Shown: piece after piece, positions 1-9,500 of the stretch | How the letters are laid out: each line of letters begins with the position of its first letter | Position numbering within the stretch: the stretch's first letter is position 1 | From: Acanthaster planci | Lineage: Eukaryota; Echinodermata; Asteroidea; Valvatida; Acanthasteridae | Length of the DNA: 11,468 bases | Direction of reading: 5' to 3' | NCBI RefSeq assembly: GCF_001949145.1 | Contig: NW_019091417.1 | Span: 599,243-610,710, forward strand | Notes under the pieces: generated by a model | Seen by the model: the letters and a program-made list of their open reading frames with translations, nothing else | Databases searched by the model: none | What the model was told of the DNA's origin: nothing | Translations under genes and position numbers: made by a program

Positions 1-117
1 AGATTTACTTTGCCTCACAAAGCTCTCGGAGAAAGCCCAACAATTATCCCATTTTACACAAAAAGCTACAAGAAAGCAGAAATTGAAACAGACATTTTAT
101 GATTTTTGCATTCACAG

Positions 118-523
118 ATGGTCCAAGCAAGTCTATCATCTACAAATATCATCGAAATGAGTTTGTTCCTTTCCAAAGTATCCTAGCTACTGGAGCAAGA
201 GTGTGGCATGCCGTCAAAAATCCTGATGGTACCCTAAGAGCCCTTGCATTGTCCAGCGATGATGGTATCAATTTCTATCAGTACAACGGCTGGCGGTTTG
301 AACTGTCTACCATCAAGATTCCCCAGCCTGGCGGCTCAGTAGACATGGGGGTTCAGAGCATGACTTCCTTCATTGAGAGTGGTCGGGTGGTTCTCGTGGT
401 GGCAGACAATTCAACTTTAGTGGCCAACGTGTTCGAGTTGAAGTTCCGCACCAATCACGCCGTTCAGCAGTTGCACAGAGATGCATCATTATCATGTATA
501 CACCTGAGATCAAAAGTGGCAAG
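118..523 (+). CDS. Exon 1: EAR (epilepsy-associated repeat) beta-propeller segment
   Basis: The acceptor is TTCACAG at 111-117 and the donor CAAG/GTTGGT at 523/524. The entry phase is 1 and the exit phase is 2, about 135 residues. The EAR pattern is visible as S-x-IYKY-x(3)-F-x-PFQSI-x-ATGARVW, then a loop with DGTLRALALSSDDG, then INFYQYNGWRFE, and a second blade ending in RVVLVVADN. EAR repeats of about 45 residues build seven-bladed propellers in LGI, TSPEAR and GPR98/ADGRV1. Only one to two blades fit here, so the others should lie upstream. The donor at 523 was preferred over one at 495 because only phase 2 joins the phase-2 acceptor of exon 2; without splicing the frame stops at 546-548. 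Confidence 0.8.
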
Positions 524-3500
524 GTTGGTGGTGGCTGCGGAATGTTGAGATCATGGGATGACTGTACAGGTCTCCTTGTTAAATTCAATTCCTCAAGACC
601 TCAGAGGGTCTTCACACTTGTTCAAGAGGAGTTTGTCCAAAGATAAATGTAGAATTACCTGTACTTTGCACTAAATATTTATTTTGAAAATAGCTCTGTA
701 ACTCTGTATTCACACAGCCCTAACAAGCCATTTGCGAGTTAAATTTGAATAAAATCTGGTGCACTGAGTTATCTGACTGCACATAAACATAACGATTTGA
801 ATTCCCCAGACTAAAGACACTTGCTATACCTCGCGATTCGGGGCTAGCTTTTGCATAGCGACCACCATCTCTGGAATGGACTGGTTCCTTTGTGCCCTTC
901 TTATCCATTGAGTGTATTGTTGCGAGGCGTCTCTTATGTAACCAAGCAAAAACTTGCCCTGAATCACGAGGTGTAACAACAGTGGTTTTAGTAAGGAGAA
1001 TTCAAATTGTTATGTTCACGTGAATTTAAAGAACTCAGTGTACCAGATTTGGGTCAAAGTTAATTCGCAAAAGGCTTATTAACGCACTGCACCCTCAACG
1101 TTTTCACTGAGTATGTATTCCAAAAGAATTTCAAGAAGGTTCTGTCAAAAGTCTTCAGACTTTCAACTTACTTGATTGTACCCCAGACTTGTACATTAAG
1201 AGCCCAAACATGGCTCTGCATATATCATATCAGATTGTTCACAATTACACACACTGATGTAGGCCTTGGAAATATTTCAGAAGTAGGACGGTGACCATCA
1301 CAATAGCAGTTACTGAGATGATAAGGCAGTTAGTTGGCCTAAATTGAATATGTGTCATTATATAACTGCCTTACAGATCCTTGTTATTTGATTGGTGGAA
1401 CATGCATCACATGACATTCATTATTCCTGCCATTCATGCTACATCAGGTACTATTCGCCCATGTGTGGATGGTGAAAATATGCAACGGTTTGGATCATCC
1501 CTTTTTCCATGATGTATGAATGGCCTCGTCCCTCAAAAGGCAGCGCCAGCGTGACACACAGCCCGAGCACAACATGCAGCGCTGATTGAAACCTGGGAGG
1601 AATAAAATTTGGCCTGAAAAATTATTGGGATTTGAAATTGTTTGAAAGTTATTAAAAGATAAATCAAATGACAATGATCTATATGACAGATATATACGAC
1701 AAATAATGAGTGTTTTTTCACTCATGCAATAGTAAGAATATCTTCATGAGTTGAAAGATGGAATGTTCCTTTTAACAAGGTGAATTTCAACTCAGGAAAA
1801 TATTCTTACCATTACACTTGTAAACATTCATTATTTGTATAACAAAACACCGTCGCTTCATGATCTGAATTCCATTACTTTGCTTTCAACATCAATGCAG
1901 CCTCAAGAGCCGACTGAACAGTACCCAGAATGCTGCAGACAACCTAGTGTATGTCAACTCTTCCAAAATTCAGGTTGTCACCGGCAACAAGACGTTCCTG
2001 GATGATGTCAGCATGTATAATGTGAAAGCAACTGAAAGTAAGAACTAAACTGTGTGTCTTAGACTCCACTCAAAAGCCTGATTTCAACATCTCTCTCTAG
2101 TGTTGCTGTGCAAAACTTTATGAAAAGTTTGGACACCTCGCTTTATTTGTTTATGAATGGAGGGGCCATGCAACAGGAATATTTTAGCAATGTTTAAAAT
2201 ACCTCCCTTCATCTCTGATGATGGATTGGACACATCAAAAAAATTGGGGTGGGGCCTAATTTCTTATTAGGGTGAGAAAAATAGATAGAGCAAAATCCCA
2301 AATTAAGTTGTGTGTTTTGAAGTAAATGAACTCTTTGGATTTTTTTACTTTCCCATAGTTCATGCTGATAATGGTATGATCCTCGATGCGAAGGAAAAGG
2401 TACAATTTGCTGAGGTGAGGTCAAATCAGACACAGAGCTTCACTGACCTGAACACCATAGAACAGCGGCTGCATGGAGCTATGAATAAAACAGGCCCCCA
2501 ACAAACAGTGACAGGTAGGTTGGCTCTTGACAAAGGAATCCAGAAAACTTACGACATACTGAAAACAGGAAACTTGCCGCGGAATTGAGATGTGAAAATC
2601 GTGAGAGTTTTTATCAATTTGGTAAAAAGTTTTGCCAATGTGTACAACTTTTGTGAGAGCAGAATTCAAGAACGTGCATTCAAAGGATTGGATATCTGTG
2701 TGCATTGAATGATGGGTGTGTCATTGAATGTGTAATTGAGTTTGTTTCTGCGTTCAATTGGGGACCCTGAACAATAGCGGACAATAAGGTCCCCGATGGA
2801 CAGAGGGTCCCCGATTGACAACCGTGTACAAAACATATGGGTGGTCTTCTAAAAAAGTTAAAGTACAAATAAAAGAGGAACAATAGGGGGTCCCCAGTTG
2901 CAGGCAAATACACACTTGTGTGCTTTGTTGCCTTGAATCTCATTAAAGGTTGCTGAATTCTTGTACATAAATGTAGCAGAGCATTCAGAGGTATTCAGAG
3001 TTTCTCGTCTTATATCCAGGACAGAAAAACTTTACCCAGATGATGACCCCAGCTCTTGATGTCAACACCGTCAATGTAGGAAGCGACATCATCAACAAAA
3101 ATGTGAATTTGACGGAGTTGGTCACTAACACATGGCACAAGGATACTGACCAGGTGAATACGAGACAAAACATGTGATGGTTCAATCCTTTCCACGTAAT
3201 CAGTGATCATGGGGTGTGGTCACAGGCCTTCATTTACAACAGCCACACCCCTCTATTCATGAATACATCAGATCATTATAAGAGCAAAAAATAGATCGTC
3301 ACAACATATGTTCCCAGTCCTTTCCACCTGACCTACATGTGGCCAACAGAGTGAAACTGTGTAGCAGAGAGGGCATGGCTGACCTAGGTGGCTTATCGTC
3401 TCACTACTATAGGTCACTAGTAAAGGCAATTATGGTATCATCTGAATCAAATAAGTCACATCCCTGAGAAGAAGCTGCAGCGACTAGCCAGTGGTTCCCC

Positions 3501-6500
3501 TAGCTGTCCATTTCATTTCCAGTTCAAGCCATCATTGTCAGACACAGTCTCAGTAGACCATTGAAAAGTACTTTTGGAAGTAGTCTGGACAGCCTGTTGT
3601 TTGCCTACAGCATGGCTGTGTTTGATATTTACATTAAACAAGCCCCAATATGATTTTACATACATCTTGGTAAGGGTTAACAAATGTGGCAGGCTCCCTT
3701 CACTTACAGCATGGTGTTTACAGTGTTTTCATTCAGTAAAATGATCAGTCTTGTGTTACATTTTCAGATGATTGACGTTGCAGTTAGCATCTCGGGAAAT
3801 GTGACAGTTCAAGGAAGTCTGACTGTATCGGGTTTGCTAGATGGGGTGGATACATCGATCATTGTTACGCTGTCCCGCGATCACACTATAGAGGGCAGCA
3901 AAACATTTGACACATCTGTGCAAGTGAAAGGTTTGTGCATTTATGTTCGGGTTGTGGAAGCTTTGAATTGTCGTGACTCTCGACAGTGAGCAGTTCTAAA
4001 AGCAAGAATGTGATCCCCATGTGATAAAGAAGGAATCTAATGTCTGCTGAAAGTTGCATTGTGTGGGCTTTTAATCATAAACCTTTTATAGGGTTTTTTT
4101 TTCAGAATGAGCCAGAAAGTGTCTTGGAAGACCTTTGCATGTTTCTTAGTACATAAAATGAGAATTTGAAGATAAGGTCTTAAAATGATTGTCATCTCAA
4201 TTTTTAGTTTCAAATAGAAAATATCCCACAAACAACAAAGTTTTAAGGCCTTAAAAAAGAATGATACCTCATGTACATGTGAAGTCTGTTTTATTAAAAA
4301 GTCGTGCTTCCCTTACCTAGGAAATCTGGATGTATCACAAAATATCGATGGGGTCAGGGTGTCTGAGAGCAACCTTCTTCTCACATACGGCAACCAGACT
4401 ATTCAATATCACTTGAATGTGAGTGGAGTTGTAACTTTCCTCAACAATGTGGAAGTGGATGGACTCGTTGATGGCTGTGATTTATCAACAATCAACCGAG
4501 ACGCTGTCTTGACATCAGGCAACATAACTGTTACAGGTTTGTGGGGCCCCAGAAATTGTTCATCTCCCTCCCTCCAGTTGTACACTCCAGATGTCTTCAG
4601 TGGTGACTATCCTGCTCCTCTCGTAACTCAGTTTCAGCTAAAGACTACTCGAGTAACAAAGTTACTCATGTGCTTGAGCATAGCTTGTAGTTAGTACTCA
4701 ACTGTCCTATTCCTCCACTACCTTGACGTTTCTCTGTTCACTCTACTCATTTTGTTCGTCTTTTCATTCCCATCACAACTGGATTCGCATCCTATTAACT
4801 CCTAGTCCGTCAGGTTTACTCACAGCAGCATCTATGACACCACGTCCAGCGTAGACTGAACCGTTGGAATGGTCAGTCACCAGTTGATGAACTGCACTGC
4901 ACATCCATGTGTCATAACCTTTCGTCAAGTTGTTGAAATTGTGTGCGGGGGTCCCAATCAGATTTTAAGTCTGGTGTGATGTTTGATGTGCATTTATGTT
5001 CTGAAGGTCATGATCTAAAAATGTGGGTATGATTTTTTTTTTTTCGACTGGCAGGAAACAAGAATTTCACCGGTGACCTGACTCCAGAGAAGGGCATAAC
5101 AATGGGCGCAGGACATACCATAGATGGAGTTGATATCCTGCAACTTGATAGAACAGTGCTTAAGACAACGGGATACCAGCAACTAACAGGTACGAAGGCA
5201 TCATGTTGGTCATTTTGTGTAGCTCCTGGATACTCGTGGCATGAACAAGTCGGAAATCTTTATATGTAAAGCACATTATTTCAGTATCATGTGCCCGGTT
5301 AGGTTTTAAGGGTATTTTCTTTAGATAACTTGAGGACCTTTGGCAGGAAGTGCACAGTGCACGCAGTTGCTGAAATAACATAATAGAAACAGACGCTCAA
5401 AGGCAATCATTTAAGATGTTGCTGTGTGTGCACTTTCTCGAAGTTGATGTTTGACAGGTGATTAAACAAATGGTATATTGTTATTGTCAAGCAGAATACA
5501 TGTAGTTGGTTTTGTCGTTTGTAAGAACAATCCGCATTGCTGTACAAGAAGTTTCTTGCTGTAAAGCATCATACCTGTGATTATTTGCATTTTCATTTCT
5601 CCTGCCATCTTTTCTGTCAACAGGAAATTACAATTTCAGCCAAAGTGTTGATATTTACGGCAATCTCAGCGTGGATGGACTGGTGGATGGGCTGAGTATT
5701 CCTGGTGACATCTTGGTGGAAAATTCAGCGAGACAGGCTGTTTTGGCAGAGAATTGGGGAGTTGAGGACATCACTGCAGAAAACATCACTGTGGAGACAA
5801 GCATTGATGGTATCCTAGCAACAGGTAAAACTTTCTCACAAGCATTGATGGTATCCTAGCAACAGGTAAAACTTCCTCACAAGCATTGATGGTATCCTAG
5901 CAACAGGTAAAAACTTCCTCACAAGCATTGATGGTATCCTAGCAACAGGTAAAAACTTCCTCACAAGCATTGATGGTATCCTAGCAACAGGTAAAAACTT
6001 CCTCACAAGCATTGATGGTATCCTAGCAACAGGTAAAACTTCCTCACAAGCATTGATGGTATCCTAGCAACAGGTAAAACTTCCTCATACACCACAGAGC
6101 AGTGTTTCTTTCAGTCCGTTCTGGTAAATTCAGTTTGGTTTCCACTTGGATTTGCGTGTTAAACAACAATTACAGTTATCGGCTGTCGGAAACGTGCCTT
6201 CAAGAGACATTATAATTTCATTAGCTTGCCAGTAAGATCATAATTTCTCATGGTTAACACCCTTCCCCATTGTGAAGCTCATCTGTGCCAGCAAGTTGTT
6301 CATTTCAATCAGATTTACCGTCAAACCTTTGTAGTTTGCTCACATACAAATACCAAGTTGGGTTTCCCAGCAAACTGAATCAAAGGTTGGTTAAATTTGA
6401 AATTTTACCTAGGTCAGAAAGATGTAATTAATAAACAAATCTTGAAGATGGACAATTGCAGTCAGATTGAATTTCCTTGGTGGAATCCCAACTCAAGCAT

Positions 6501-9500
6501 TGTAGCCAGCAATGCAGAGGATGAAGTCACCATGCTCCCCGATTGGATAACACAGTGTGACCTCATCAGAGCTTCCAATTCATTGTAGCTAAGTGTGGAC
6601 TTCCAGTTTGAGTTGACTTTTCCCCCTGTGTTCTGTTTGACAGGAGGAGGCACGGGGCTGGAGGTCATGCTGGTGAATGGTGGAAGTCAGACCCTTGAGG
6701 GCGCTATTTCATTTGCCGTTGGCATGCGACTTGAGGGTTCATCTCAGGTCACTGGTCTCGTTGATGGTGTGGACATTCCATCCATGACTGCAGAGGCTGT
6801 GTATAAGAATGGTGATCAGGAGATTACAGGTATTTCATCCTATGTGTGTGAATTGAGAAATTGAGCAGGAATCTATCCCAATGTACACCAGGACTTTGCA
6901 GCATTATCATGTTGAGCCGAGTTGCTCCCTACAGGACTTGCTGTTCACATTTTGTTGAGAAAACTGTAGACCCGTTTGGAACGTTGGAAAAAATGCACGG
7001 CGCTTGAACCCTTTAATTTGCTATAGGACCTGTAGTAGAGCATGTGACTTATGTACAGAAAACCTCATACCAACTGCACACCAAGTGAATAGCTTGTGAT
7101 CAGAAATTGTCATCGGGGAGGACTTGCAGAATAATTCACACGCGTCATAGTCAAGTCAGGTGTGACACCAGTGTGCACCAGCTGGCCAACATATTAGGTG
7201 AAAATCAGTGTGAAGCATCTACATCTTATGTCAGTGTTTCATGTTTGTAAAATGTAATTACTCGTAGTTATTTATTGTTTGTATGTGCATCTGGGAGATG
7301 CTAGCTAATTTTATAATGGGTCTTTGCCAAAATGTCTATTTAGTTATTCATATCTGTTCATCCAACAGTGCATTTTAGCGCCAATGACAGGATGAAATGA
7401 CAGTTCAGATGACAATGAAGAAATGTTCAGTTTTAGAGGTGGGAGGAAAACCCGGCATAAATATTCCAAGGGAAAAACCACGGACTCAGGGAGGGACTGA
7501 AAACCTAATCTACATGTTGACCTTGTTGAGATTCGAACCCGGGTTGCAGAGGTGGAGTGTGCATGAGGAAAGGACCACTACACCAACCTGACTCTCTTAC
7601 ACTGTTCATGTAGCTCTCTTTGCAAGGAATAGATGGTCTAACTTTTCCACATTTTCCATATTTTAAGGAGAGAAGACTTTTGCCTCGGATGTGACTTTCC
7701 AATTCAATCTCCTGGTGGAACTTTTGATTAATGGCATCAACGTTACTCAGTATGAGTCCAGTGCAGTAAAACTCTTTGGAGAAGATGATGTCATTGTCTT
7801 CAATGGAGATGTTGAACTCACAGCTTCAGAAACCAAGGTAATGTAGCTTTGTGTTTGCGGTTGTTCTGGCAACTTGTAAGAAACTAGAATTACTTACAAT
7901 TGTTGTTCATTTGTAAAATGTTTTCAAGTTATTTCAGTAAAATTCTAATTTGTCAAAAACCACATAGGGACAGTAGGTTCATTTAAAATTTGCACCAGTG
8001 GAAACAGGCACGTTTCTCTTACCATCCTAGCAATTTGTGTTGTTTCATCCAAGCATGTGTTATTTTTTATCTTCTTTGATGAGCGTCATCAGTTCATCCA
8101 ATTTTCCTTCTAAACCATTTATCCACTCTCTATTTTCGATTTCCTCGCTAGATGGCAGGCCCACTGATAACTGCTGGCAATCATTCATTTCCTTACAAAC
8201 GAAGTCTCCAAGATCTCATCATCCAAGGCAGAGAGGACACCATCTATGGCTTCAAATCTTTCCCTGATGTTTCATCCTTGAAGGATGTAGAAGCAACACT
8301 AGTCAATGGCATTAACATCTCACGTTTCTTCCAAGAATCTGTACGAGTCATTCCGGGCATTGTTCTCGTAATTGACGACAACGTCACCTTCTGGTACAGT
8401 GTCAATATGAACGGCAACCTGAGCATTCAGTCGCAAATCATTGACGGTAAGCTGTGTCCGTTGTCTTGGTTTGTTTTGTGCATAATACTTTGCCAAGCTG
8501 CAGCAATGTGTGAGCTTTCATTTTTAATCTGTGATTTTCTCCTAGGGAGGAAGCCACATCATATGTGTTGACACAATTTATAGTTTGAAGGATCACTCAT
8601 CTTGAAATATTTTCCCCAGAGTGTCATTAACCACTTAACACCGGGTAAAAAATTCCCTTGAATCACAAGCTGCCAGGCGGTGCTTTATGATTTTGATTTT
8701 GACATTCGTATTCACCATACTTTTATTCAAAAAAATGCTATTTTGATGTTTATTACAGTGTTACATAACGGCTTCTTTGTTGGCCCTCGGCCCTGCCAGG
8801 AACGACAAACAATGGGCAGGCTGGGCGACACGTTCGTCGGCCAGGCTGGCCTAGAGCGCTGCGGTGCTTCATGACATTTTACTTCACAGTAGGAGGATTA
8901 CAGCCTATGGTGACTCATAGCAGTCATTCCTGTCCCCAAATAAGGCCGCCTAGCTGTGTGGATCAGAAGAATGTGCCCCATGTGGGTCACCCGGCACTAA
9001 GTGGTTAACCTCCTTAGGTCTACACCAACATCAAACTGACATCTACAAGAAAAGCTGTGTTATAAATTGGACCATTTATTAATACGTAATTCTTGCACAA
9101 TGTTTTGACGTTGAATACACATAGCAACTCATTAAACAACCATCTAATTTTCTGTAGCTATTTTGCCCCCTTTGAATTCCCAGGTACGTACATTCCAGAC
9201 ATCGTCACGATTGCGGGTAATTCTAGTGTAGCATCAATGACAACGTTTACTGGTGATATTACTGCAAGGAACCTGTGGGTAGATACTCTAACATTGTCAG
9301 GTCTGCTCAATGGATACGATGTACAAGCAGTAAACAACGACACCCTCAAGAAAAACACAGCCGGTAAGAGACAAAGTCATCAGAAGTATAATCCTTTACA
9401 CCCTAGTATGCTCTTGGATGTGAAGTTCCTAGTACAGCACTGATAGGTAGACACCAAGGAGTAGAGCTGTACTGCCATATAATGCCTTGTAGCTTACGTT

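Larger units (their letters stand above)
524..1900 (+). other. Intron 1 (1377 bp) with two foldback elements
   Basis: The longest intron of the window joins the EAR exon to the repeat array. It holds a large inverted repeat at 721-1081 and a smaller one at 1699-1838, both described separately. An 11-bp perfect inverted pair (1322-1332 and 1363-1373) lies between them. I see no exon with credible splice sites and repeat similarity, although an undetected short exon cannot be excluded. Confidence 0.65.

Noticed and set aside
370-588. Minus-strand open frame opposite exon 1
   Set aside because: It is antisense to the EAR coding sequence, which explains the lack of stops; no domain is seen.
720-908. 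Minus-strand open frame
   Set aside because: It falls on the left arm of the foldback element and has no recognisable protein features.
3211-3251. GGGGTGTGG/CCACACCCC inverted pair
   Set aside because: Only 9 bp with a 23-base gap and no wider pairing; probably chance.
4651-4667. Perfect 7-bp hairpin GAGTAAC/GTTACTC
   Set aside because: Too short and isolated in an intron to call a structured RNA or terminator.
5801-6087. CRISPR-like array
   Set aside because: The copies are directly adjacent tandem units without unique spacers, in an animal gene at an exon-intron border.
6397-6588. Open frame after CTAG that might be an extra exon between exons 8 and 9
   Set aside because: No KTF or DG-core hallmark, no phase-compatible donor before the stop, and exons 8 and 9 already join in phase 1.
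7520-7596. Functional tRNA gene on the minus strand
   Set aside because: The A- and B-boxes are good, but the T-stem and acceptor stem do not pair; a SINE head fits better.
8680-8874. Open frame inside the MITE
   Set aside because: No transposase features; it lies wholly between the inverted termini and is best explained by the local G/C-rich sequence.
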